From: Baffinella frigidus
Lineage: Eukaryota; Cryptophyceae; Cryptomonadales; Baffinellaceae
NCBI GenBank assembly: GCA_026770585.1
Contig: MU647188.1
Coordinates: forward strand, 80,259 to 91,393
Reading direction: 5' to 3'
Length of the DNA: 11,135 bases
Part shown: positions 1 through 7,332 of the stretch, piece by piece
Layout of the letters: the number at the start of each line of letters is the position of its first letter
How positions within the stretch are numbered: position 1 is the first letter of the stretch
Notes under the pieces: model-generated
Database searches by the model: none
Told to the model about the DNA's origin: nothing
The model's input: the letters and a program-made list of their open reading frames with translations, nothing else
Position numbers and translations under genes: made by a program

Positions 1-180
1 CCCCCCGCATTATGTGACTTTACAATCACACAATTACTCGCGCATTATGTTTCTTTACAATTACTCACTTTCTTTACGATTACTCTCGATGCAGGTCCTA
101 GATAGGCCCCTAAGCCTTGAGTTGCGTGATACAATAGTCAATGAGCCGCACGGAACGAGCCCGCCCTCCTGCCACCGCGA
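1..180. repeat. Intergenic or intronic lead-in with imperfect 35-bp repeat
   Basis: No gene is supported here. The decamer-like word GCATTATG appears near 7, 42 and 213. The first two copies are followed by related text (ACTTTACAATCAC against TTCTTTACAATTAC), which gives an imperfect 35-bp period. Nothing else is recognisable. Confidence 0.4.
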
Positions 181-450
181 GTCTCTCTCTCTCTCTCCCC
201 CCCTTCCCCCTGCGCATTATGCAACGGTGCGGAGCGGCGGGGGGGAGAGAGAGAGAGATAGAGAGAGGAGAGAGAGAGAGCGAGAGCGAGAGAGCGAGAG
301 AGCGAGCGAGCGAGAGAGCGAGATAGAGTGCGAGAGAGAGAGAGAGCGAGAGAGAGAGCGAGCGAGACAGGACAGAGAGAGTGAGAGCGAGCGAGAGAGG
401 GCGAGAGAGAGCGAGAGCGAGAGCGAGACAGAGCGAGAGAGAGAGCGCAC
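181..450. repeat. CT tract followed by a long GA microsatellite
   Basis: A short CT/C-rich run at 181-210 is followed, after about 30 bp, by roughly 210 bp of GA repeat interrupted by GC steps (GAGCGAGCGAG). The two purine/pyrimidine runs are in opposite orientation and could fold on each other. The open frames through this stretch on either strand encode only Ser/Leu or Glu/Arg runs and are artefacts of the repeat. Confidence 0.9.
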
Positions 451-525
451 CAAGTGAAGTCATGTACGGCTTGGCTCGCGAGCAAGTGGCTGGGTCTTGC
501 TCGCGAGCAGGAATCGCGTGGCATC

Positions 526-563
526 GCGCCGCATTTGCTCCAGGCGTGCCATCAGTCGATAAC
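526..563 (+). CDS. Exon-like unit W1, first copy (APHLLQACHQSIT)
   Basis: Read in the plus frame this encodes APHLLQACHQSIT. A second copy lies 211 bp downstream at 739-774 and encodes GPHLRQACHQSIT. Over the 33 aligned bases there are seven differences. Six fall at third codon positions and are synonymous (Pro, Ala, Cys, His, Gln, Ser), and one is a second-position change (Leu to Arg). That is the pattern of a coding segment duplicated and then kept under selection. The domain is not recognised. Upstream, the same frame stays open through WLASKWLGLAREQESRGI. No GT donor follows directly, because the sequence enters a CT tract. A GC donor at CAG|GC is possible, but it would make the downstream synonymous pattern accidental. 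Confidence 0.4.
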
Positions 564-694
564 TCTCTCTCTTTCTCTCTCTCTCTCGCTCTCTCTCTCT
601 GTCTCTATCTGTCTCTCTCTCTCTCGCGCGCGCTCAAGCTCTCTCTCTCTCTCTCGCGCTCTCTCTCTCTCTCTCTATGTCTCTCTCTCCCTCT
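564..694. repeat. CT microsatellite after unit W1
   Basis: About 130 bp of CT repeat with a few CG, TG and TA interruptions. It abuts the end of the W1 unit and precedes the second copy of the flanking GCGAGCAGG word. Confidence 0.9.
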
Positions 695-738
695 CTGGCG
701 AGCAGGCGGGGGTACGGGGGGGAGGGGGAGACTCGCGG

Positions 739-774
739 GCCCCATTTGCGCCAGGCTTGTCACCAATCAATAAC
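739..774 (+). CDS. Exon-like unit W2, second copy (GPHLRQACHQSIT)
   Basis: Second copy of the W unit, in the same plus frame. Compared with W1 it changes six third positions synonymously and one Leu codon to Arg. The frame stays open downstream through ISIWRAGAKTRTDACGD before a stop after position 840. The function is not recognised. It could be an exon of the PDI-like gene upstream of the b domain or of another gene; neither is shown. Confidence 0.4.
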
Positions 775-830
775 CATCTCTATCTGGCGAGCAGGCGCAA
801 AGACACGCACCGACGCCTGTGGTGACGCAG

Positions 831-865
831 CCCGTGCTTGTGCCTGATGGCACGCACGATACCAG
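831..865 (+). CDS. Candidate 35-nt exon X1 (PVLVPDGTHDT)
   Basis: The segment is bounded by GACGCAG| on the left and |GTGCGC on the right and encodes PVLVPDGTHDT plus two bases. An equally long copy, also bounded by AG and GT, lies at 1056-1090. The pair differs by four third-position changes (three synonymous: CCT/CCC and two GAT/GAC), three second-position changes and one first-position change. The peptide resembles the ..VV..DGK..Y.G turn near the end of a PDI b domain, but the match is short. Its end phase (2) does not fit directly onto the exon at 3225, so at least one exon between them would be missing. Confidence 0.35.
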
Positions 866-871
866 GTGCGC

Positions 872-1020
872 TTGCGAGAGCGAGAGAGAGGGAGAGAGAG
901 GGTGTGAGAGGGAGAGGTAGAGGGTGAGAGAGAGAGAGCGAGAGGGAGAGCGAGAGGGGGAGAGAGAGAGAGCGAGCGAGAGGGAGATAGAGAGAGAGTG
1001 CGAGAGAGAGAGAGAGAAGA
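872..1020. repeat. GA microsatellite between X1 and X2
   Basis: About 150 bp of GA repeat with GG and GC interruptions, starting roughly 6 bp after the X1 donor-like GTGCGC. It separates the two copies of the 35-nt X unit. Confidence 0.9.
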
Positions 1021-1055
1021 GGTCTCCTATCTCTGCCTGCCTCTCGCGACCCCAG

Positions 1056-1090
1056 CCCGTGGTTGAACCCGACGGCAAGCACGACACCAA
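1056..1090 (+). CDS. Candidate 35-nt exon X2 (PVVEPDGKHDT)
   Basis: Copy of X1 225 bp downstream, preceded by a pyrimidine-rich CTCTCGCGACCCCAG acceptor-like stretch and followed by GTACGC. It encodes PVVEPDGKHDT plus two bases. If both copies are real exons they are the same length and phase (0 in, 2 out), which would permit mutually exclusive use. If the segment continues without splicing, the frame runs on as KYASYPHFCQSGPRMKYIQIR to a stop near 1193. Confidence 0.4.
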
Positions 1091-1174
1091 GTACGCTTCC
1101 TACCCCCACTTCTGTCAATCTGGGCCCCGCATGAAATACATTCAGATCAGGACTCCGTACAAACGCTCCAGCAC

Positions 1175-1305
1175 AAAGACTAGCTCTGTCTGAGTTTTAT
1201 TCTGGCGCGTCCTTACAAGTATTTAAGAGCTGACATCCGGTACAAAAGGGAGAATAGAAGGCCTTTAGGACGAGCCAGAATTAAACGCAGGCAGAGCTAG
1301 AAAGA
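1175..1305. mobile_element. Fold-back (MITE-like) element with 5-bp target duplication
   Basis: Imperfect terminal inverted repeats of about 36-40 bp (1180-1219 and 1262-1300) start CTAGCTCTG and end CAGAGCTAG. The body is about 121 bp with no coding capacity. It is flanked on both sides by AAAGA (1175-1179 and 1301-1305), which reads as a target-site duplication. The superfamily cannot be named from TIR and TSD length alone. Confidence 0.7.
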
Positions 1306-1570
1306 GCATCTCCGAGTATTTACCGATGAGCCGCGAGTAAGTGAGGCATTTCTAGGCTTCTGCACGGCCGGGAGCGGTTCAGCTTCGACCTATCCCCAAA
1401 AGTTGATTTTGCATCAAGATCGCGACTTCTTAAGTTGTAGCCAGGCGAATTCGCCTGGCTGTCAAGGTGAATTCGAGGTCTGAAAATCGACGGTTTGGTC
1501 CTTCCGGGAGGGTTGGTGGTAACGGGATCTGACGGGGCAGGCGGCGTTTGATGGGGGGTTATTCGCGCGT
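1306..1570. other. Gene-free stretch with a 22-bp palindrome
   Basis: No gene is seen. A perfect 22-bp palindrome centred on GAATTC lies at 1439-1460. A short duplication follows: GGGGCAGGCGGC near 1534 and 1590, with GGGTTATTCGCG near 1556 and 1579. Confidence 0.6.
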
Positions 1571-1816
1571 GTGATAACGGGTTATTCGCGGGGCAGGCGG
1601 CACGAAATCGAGCTGCCGGGCGGGGACCTCATCTGGTTCGACTCGCCTCTCGCTCTTGGCTCAGGTCCCCATCCACACGGTGCGCTACCAAGGTTTCGTT
1701 GCGGCTGGAATTCAGGGTATTATGTGACCAAATTGCACCAGAAAATCCTTCAAGTTAATTGTATCAAGGCAAGGTGGCTTCTGATGAAAGGTTCGTTGTC
1801 CAGCAACAGTTGCTGA
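1571..1816 (+). CDS. Unassigned open frame, possible exon near 1595-1663
   Basis: The frame contains EIELPGGDLIWFDSPLALGS, which has the varied composition of real protein. It ends at a CTCAG|GTCCCC boundary near 1663 that could be a donor. A possible acceptor is the GGGCAG at about 1591-1596. I do not recognise a family. The later part of the frame looks like non-coding sequence running into the minisatellite. Confidence 0.2.
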   Translation: MITGYSRGRRHEIELPGGDLIWFDSPLALGSGPHPHGALPRFRCGWNSGYYVTKLHQKILQVNCIKARWLLMKGSLSSNSC

Positions 1817-2570
1817 CGCATGACGGATGACGCATGACGCATGACGCAGGGGCGTATTCGGTGGCGTGGGGAGAACAGGCGATTTACAGGGCGAGAGTCG
1901 CAACAGTTGCTGACTGCTGACAGATGCCAGATGCCAGTGTGCTGACGGCTGACGGCTGATGGGTGACGCAGGGGCGTATTCGGTGGCGTGGGGAGAGGAG
2001 GCGATCCACCGGGCCAGGGTTTGCTAACGCATGCCGGCTGATAGATGACGGCTGCCAGTGTGCTGATGCTGACGGATGACGCATGACGCATGACGCAGGG
2101 GCGTATTCGGTGGCGTGGGGAGAGGAGGTGATTTACAGGACGAGGGTCGCAACAGTTGCTGACTGCTGGCGGATGCCAGATGACAGTGTGCTGATGCTGA
2201 TGGGTGACGGGTGACGCAGGGGCGTATTCGGTCGCGTGGGGAGAACAGGCGATCCACCGGGCGAGGGTTTGCTGACGGATGACAGCTGATGGATGATGAA
2301 TGACGGATGACGGATGACGGATTACAGATGACGGGTGACGGATGTCAGTGTGCGGATGCTGACGGCTGACGGGTGATGAATGACGCAGGGACGTATTCGG
2401 TGGCGTGGGGAAAGGAGGTGATTTAAAGGGCGAGTGTCGCAACAGTTGCTGACTGCTGACGCATGACGGCTGACGGCTGACCGTTGAAGGCTGACGATTG
2501 ACTGATGACCGTTGACGGATGACGACTGATGGATGATGGATGACGTAGGGGCGTATTCGGTGGAACCGCA
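1811..2570. repeat. Minisatellite with an exon-like AYSVAWGEEAIH unit
   Basis: Six copies of a GGGGCGTATTCGGTGG unit (near 1850, 1972, 2099, 2220, 2389, 2549) recur at spacings of 121-127 bp and then 160-169 bp. They are separated by short-period TGACGG/TGACGC/TGATGG repeats. Each copy starts just after an AG (GACGCAG or GACGTAG), and the plus frame reads AYSVAWGE(E/Q)(A/V)I(H/Y)R(A/T)RV. Differences include GAG/GAA, ATC/ATT, CGG/AGG, AGG/AGA and GTT/GTC, all synonymous. One copy has an in-frame stop and the last (2549) diverges into EPHPEGEVPK. These look like decayed duplicates of the exon at 3225. The minus-strand frames rich in HPSSVIR are artefacts of the TGACGG repeat. Confidence 0.75.
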
Positions 2571-2574
2571 CCCG

Positions 2575-3066
2575 GAGGGGGAAGTCCCCAAGCTTTTAAA
2601 GGCCCTGGGTTATAGGGACTTGTACAGGCTATTTATAAGCTGGATATACAATCCTTTTAGAGATCTTCACGTCCTGAATTACGTCGTTTCCTCTTGATGT
2701 TTGGAGCCGTCTATGAGAATATGGGCGCATGATTTTTAGGGTTCGAAAAAAAGGTCGTTGCAATGACCAAGAAGACGCGTTAAAAAAAACACAAAAACAC
2801 TTTTGCGTCCATAAATAGAAAAGAGTCACAACAACTAACTTTTGTGGGGTAAACAGTCCATCAATTCGAAATCCATTTATGCAAGCTGAGAAGGTCGATG
2901 TGAACAGCACACCATTTAACTATTCTTTTATATCTCCGAGCGGTGAGATGTCGTGGCTGTTCTCTAGGTTCTCCTCATCTTGTCTCCGAGAGGACGTGAT
3001 GATGCGCTTTACATTGCCGGAATTCGGGGTTCCGACTAGAGCCATTTGTTTTCTAAGGGATTTCCC
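2575..3066. other. AT-richer stretch without a recognised gene
   Basis: This interrupts the minisatellite. It contains A runs near 2748 and 2782. Short frames on both strands (2629-2910 minus, 2879-3118 plus) have no recognisable domain and no duplicated or splice-supported structure. It is probably intronic insertion DNA. Confidence 0.5.
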
Positions 3067-3240
3067 CCCCCGGGCGCGGTGGGGAGAGGAGGCGATCCAC
3101 TGGGCGAGGGTTTGCTGACGGATGACGGCTGACGGCTGACGGCTGACGGCTGACGGCTGACGGCTGAAGGATGAAAGTGTGCCGATGCTGACGGGTGACG
3201 GCTGATGGATGATGGGTGACGTAGGGGCGTATTCGGTGGC
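3067..3240. repeat. Minisatellite resumes: 7-bp TGACGGC array
   Basis: A partial exon-like unit (GTGGGGAGAGGAGGCGATCCACTGGGCGAGG) is followed by about seven units of a 7-bp TGACGG(C/A) repeat at 3116-3166. After more TGACGG/TGATGG sequence the last full GGGGCGTATTCGG unit follows and opens the 3225 exon. Confidence 0.8.
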
Positions 3241-3296
3241 GTGGGGAGAAGAGGCGATCCACGGCAACATCATGCGCCTCGATCTTGTCGGTCAAG
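3225..3296 (+). CDS. Exon P: AYSVAWGEEAIHGNIMRLDLVGQ
   Basis: The acceptor is GTGACGTAG| and the donor CAAG|GTGAGAG. The exon has two bases, 23 codons and one base, so it exits in phase 1. It corresponds to the end of the b domain and linker (compare E.L..FI...LPLV in PDIs), though that match is weak. It is the only copy of the minisatellite unit that continues past AIH into GNIMRLDLVGQ instead of a stop or repeat, so it is the likely parent. The donor GTGAGAG runs directly into the GA microsatellite. Confidence 0.5.
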
Positions 3297-5864
3297 GTGA
3301 GAGAGAGGGAGGGGGGGCGGGAGAGAGAGAGAGCGAGAGGGAGGGGGGGGGGGGGGAGGGTGGGGGGGGGAGAGAAAGAGAGATAGCGCGAGAGCGAGAG
3401 AGAGATATGGCGCGCGCGCGAGAGAGAGATAGAGCGAGCGAGCGAGAGTGAGAGAGAGAGAGAGTGAGAGAGAACGAGAGAGAGACATTAACCCTACGGC
3501 ACTCAGCCGACGGTGGCTGAGTTTGTCGGACATGGCCACGCCAGGGCACTAAAAACATCCACTTTTGACATCTTTCAAGGGAAATGCCTTGCATTCTTAA
3601 GTCAACCCCGCCAGATCTGACGCGGATACGGCGTCGGTTTCCCTGGATCATCCACTTAGCAGCCACCGGTGGCTTCTCGCAGAACAGTCCATCTAAACAA
3701 TTTGCACTCGAATCTTATCTATTTGCGTTGGATTCTAACCGTGTTTCCCCCGGATATCCGGGGGAAAGGGAACTCGGCCGCTGCGAAGTGGCTGCACTCT
3801 CCTCCCTAACCCTAAAGCAGAGGGTGTCCTCCCACGTGGGAGTCAGCTGGGGGCACTATTATCCGGGGAAACTTATTTTTCTTTCATTTGATGGCAACGA
3901 AAATTACTACGCAATTCGTCTTTATTAGTAATATTGAAGCATTTTAAGTGGCTGGCGTGGGGGGGCAGGTCCCAAGGGAATCTTCCACGACCCGCGTGCC
4001 AAGCTGCTCATCTTCACGTCCGACGAAACGGTGCGTGTTTGAACCGGGTTGTGTTTGAATCGGTGTGTGTTTGAACGGTTTGTGTTTGAATCGGTGTGTG
4101 TTTCGCGCGTCTGGTGCCGTGTCGCGTCCGCTGCACGGACGCTGATGTCAGCATCGGTGTCGTTGGAGCCATTTGTTGTGACCCCCTCGCCTGCCGCATG
4201 CCGGCGTCCGCTGTCGAGCGTTGAAGTTGTTCCAACTAAAAGTTGTTCCAATTAAAACTTGTTCCAACTAAAAGTTGTTCCAACTAAAACTTGTTCCAAC
4301 AACTTTAAAGATTTCAAGGACTTTCACCTGAAAGCCAAGGTCGTGTTTCCACCTTGACTGTCTGAAAGGTGCCGAGTTTGCTCGACAGCGGTCTGCTGCA
4401 TGCACCAAGGCTGGAGAAAATTGACTTTTGGCAACCCCTTCGAAGACTCTGGCGTGGTAGGTAACCTGCGGATGTTGCTGAGGGTGCACTCATAACCTGT
4501 TGGTTGTTGGCAGAGGGTGTCCTCGTACCCTGTTATGCCTAGCAGAGGGTGCCACCATGGCTTGTTCGCGGAGAATGCCCTCATAACCTGGTGAACTTGT
4601 TGGCAGAGGGTGTCCTCATAACCTAAGGATCTTGTTGGCAGAGAGTGCCCTCATAACCTGATGAGCTTGTTCGCGGAGAGTACCCTCATAACCTGTGGTG
4701 GTGGTTGGCAGAGGGTGTCCTCGTAACCTGTTATGCCTGGCAGATGGTGCCATCATGGCTTGTTCGCGGAGAATGCCCTCACAACCTGAGGATCTTGTTT
4801 GCGGAGAGTGGTCTCATAACCTGTTGTTGTTGGCAGAGGGTGCTCCCGTACCTACAGGCGATTTCCAAGGAGCACCAAAGCTCCCTCCGCGGCGTTCTTG
4901 TCACGCCCTCCAAGGTACGTACCAATACCCTGGACGTGACTGGACGTGACTGGATGTGCCTGGACGTGACCGGACGTGACTGGACGTGACCGGACGTGAC
5001 TGGTACTAGCAGCCTGGTGTCTCGTCCGCTCGTCGCGAAGGAGCACCAACGCTCCCTCCGCGGCGTCCTTGTCACACCCTCCAAGGTACCATGTCAACTT
5101 AAGAGTAGTCTCACTCGGGTTGACCGACTACTCTTAAGTTGACGTCACGCCTAGCAAGGTACCATGCCCCTGGATGTGCCTGGACGTGACTGGACGTGAC
5201 TGGACGTGACTGGACGTGACTACACCCAGCAAGGTACCACGTCAACTTAAGAGCAGTCAGGCAACCGCAAAGTCAACTTGCCCAGGGGGCTGCGCTCCCT
5301 CCGCGGCCTTGTGACACCCTCCAAGGTCTACCTCCATCTCCATCTCTCATTTGGTTTCGCCATTTGGGTGAGACCGGGCGCCTTTTTTCGCCCCGAAGTT
5401 GGCGGATTTGTGCTACTCAATCACGATATCAACTTGAGCACCAACGCTCCCTCCGCGGCGTGCTTGTCACACCCACCAAGGTACTATGTCAACTTAAGAG
5501 TAGCCAGTCAAGGTACCATGTCAACTTAAGAATAGTCAGTCAAGGTACCATGTCAACTTAAGAATAGTCAGGCAACCCGAGGGAGGTATCCAAAGTCAAC
5601 TTGCCCAGGGGGATGCGCACCCTCCGCGGCGTCCTTGTCACGCCTAGCAAGGTCTTTTCCCTTCCAAAGTTGACGAATTTGTACCACCCAACCAGAATGT
5701 CAACTTAAGAGAAGTCAATTACACGTTTAAACCCTGAACCCAAACCCCCAACCCAGAACAAGGATGCGCTCTCGGCGTTCGGACTCACAGAAAGAGACCT
5801 CCCGACAATCGGGATCCACGTGACCAAACCCCAGGAGGTCAAGTACCTCCTCAAGAAAGGTACC

Positions 5865-5920
<56 letters not shown>

Positions 5921-7287
5921 CTCTCTCTCTCTCACACACACACCATCTCTCTCTCTCTCTCTCTCTCTCTCGGGGAGGTCAAGCACCTCCTCAAGAAAGG
6001 TATCCTCTCGTATCCCGCCAGCTATCCACGCCAGGTCACCACTGGGAATGCAGATGATTTCATAGGAAAACGGTTTTAATTTAAAACTTTCTGGTAATGA
6101 AATTTACCACACACAGTGAGTTTTACTAGTAATATTAAAGCATTCGTGCAGTAATTTTTATTGGATCCAATGGTTTTAAATTAAAACCGTTTCTACATTA
6201 GATTGCTCTCCCTGAAGCCCACGCCTCTTGTTCGCAGAAGATTGCTGATGCGAACAAGAGGCCTCTTGACGGCTGACCGGATTGTCAGCAATCCGTCACC
6301 GTGACCCCTGAACACAAGATTGCTGAATCGAACAGCAGGCCTGTTGGCGGCTGCCTCTCCTGACAGCTGTCAGTCATCTTCCCTTTCTGTTCCGGCAGGG
6401 GGCGCGTGCTGCGAACAAGAGGCCGTGTTGCAACACGGACAAACAAGAGACCCCATCAACACAAAGACGAGCCGCCAACCGAGCATCTTTCTTCTCTCGC
6501 GAGAGGGTGTCCAACCCGATAGAGTCTATCGCGGCGCCCCTAGGGACCCTGCAGTAGGGCTACTTCTGTTCCGGCAGGGGGCGCGTGCTGCCCTGGGCCC
6601 TGTGGAGGGTGTCCTCTCGCACGTCGAGGACGAGACCAGACAGCACCTTCATAGCTACGGGTGCCGAGAAAGACTTAGGGTTGGACACGCGAGAGAAGAA
6701 AGATGCTCTAGAGAGTCACCTACCCAGAGTCATGTATCACCGAATATACAACGTATACGAAGATGAAAGTAGACACACAGCCCGGCTGACATCCTCCCTC
6801 TCCTGTGTTCAGGGGTCAAGGTGACGGAGAAGTCGCTCCGGAAAATGGTGGCTAGCTTCCACGCAGGTGCTCTTTCTCTCTGCCTCCCTCTCTCTCTCTC
6901 TCTCTCTCTCCCTCTCTCTCCCCCTCTCTCTCTCTCTCTCTCTCTCCCTCTCTCTCCCCCTCTCTCTCTCTCTCCCTCTCTCCCTCGCCCACTCTCTCAC
7001 TCGCTCACTCTCTCCCTCTCGCTATCCCTCTCTCCCTCCCTCTCACTCACTCTCTCCATCTCTCCCTCTCGCCATCCCTCCCTCTCTCTCTCCCTCTCTC
7101 TCGCTATCCCTCTCTCTCTCCCGCTCACTCGCTCTCTCTCTTCCTCCCTCTCTTCCTCTCTTCCTCCCTCTCTCTCTCGCTATCCCTCTCTCTCTTCCTC
7201 TCTTTCTCCATCCCTCTCTCTCTCCCTCCCTCTCTCTCTCCCTCTCTCTCTCCCTCCCTCTCTCTCTCTGTCTGTCTCTCCCTATCC

Positions 7288-7332
<45 letters not shown>

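Larger units (their letters stand above)
496..797. repeat. Tandem duplication carrying unit W and GCGAGCAGG
   Basis: The word GCGAGCAGG occurs near 503, 698 and 787; the last two sit in identical 14-mers at 695-708 and 784-797. The first two copies are followed by a CGCG-rich spacer and then the CATTTGC...ATAAC unit. The arrangement is word-unit-CT tract-word-unit-word, so a segment of about 200 bp including the CT tract was duplicated. Confidence 0.65.

Noticed and set aside
540-775. GC splice donors at CAG|GC in units W1 and W2
   Set aside because: The silent third-position changes continue past this point, so coding appears to run on.
110-1118. Long frames rich in Ser/Leu or Glu/Arg on both strands
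   Set aside because: They are translations of GA/CT repeat; every frame of such a tract is open.
1750-2591. Minus-strand 273-residue frame rich in HPSSVIRQ repeats
   Set aside because: The peptide repeat follows the TGACGG/TGATGG DNA period; codon-level conservation is on the plus strand instead.
2629-2910. Minus-strand 93-residue protein
   Set aside because: No recognisable domain, no splice or neighbour support, AT-rich stretch.
3800-3815. Telomeric repeat from CCCTAACCCTAAA
   Set aside because: Fewer than two units and no array.
4455-4858. CRISPR array
   Set aside because: Units are adjacent or separated by repeated, not unique, spacers, lengths vary, and the context is eukaryotic.
5975-6060. 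Continuation of exon D as ILSYPASYPRQVTTGNADDF after the second copy
   Set aside because: The frame is open, but no donor in it has the phase needed for exon E; joining from AAAG| fits directly.
6585-6768. Cytochrome bc1 subunit 7 exon
   Set aside because: Only a loose LP.....R pattern; the usual R.kRA motif is absent, so no family is named.
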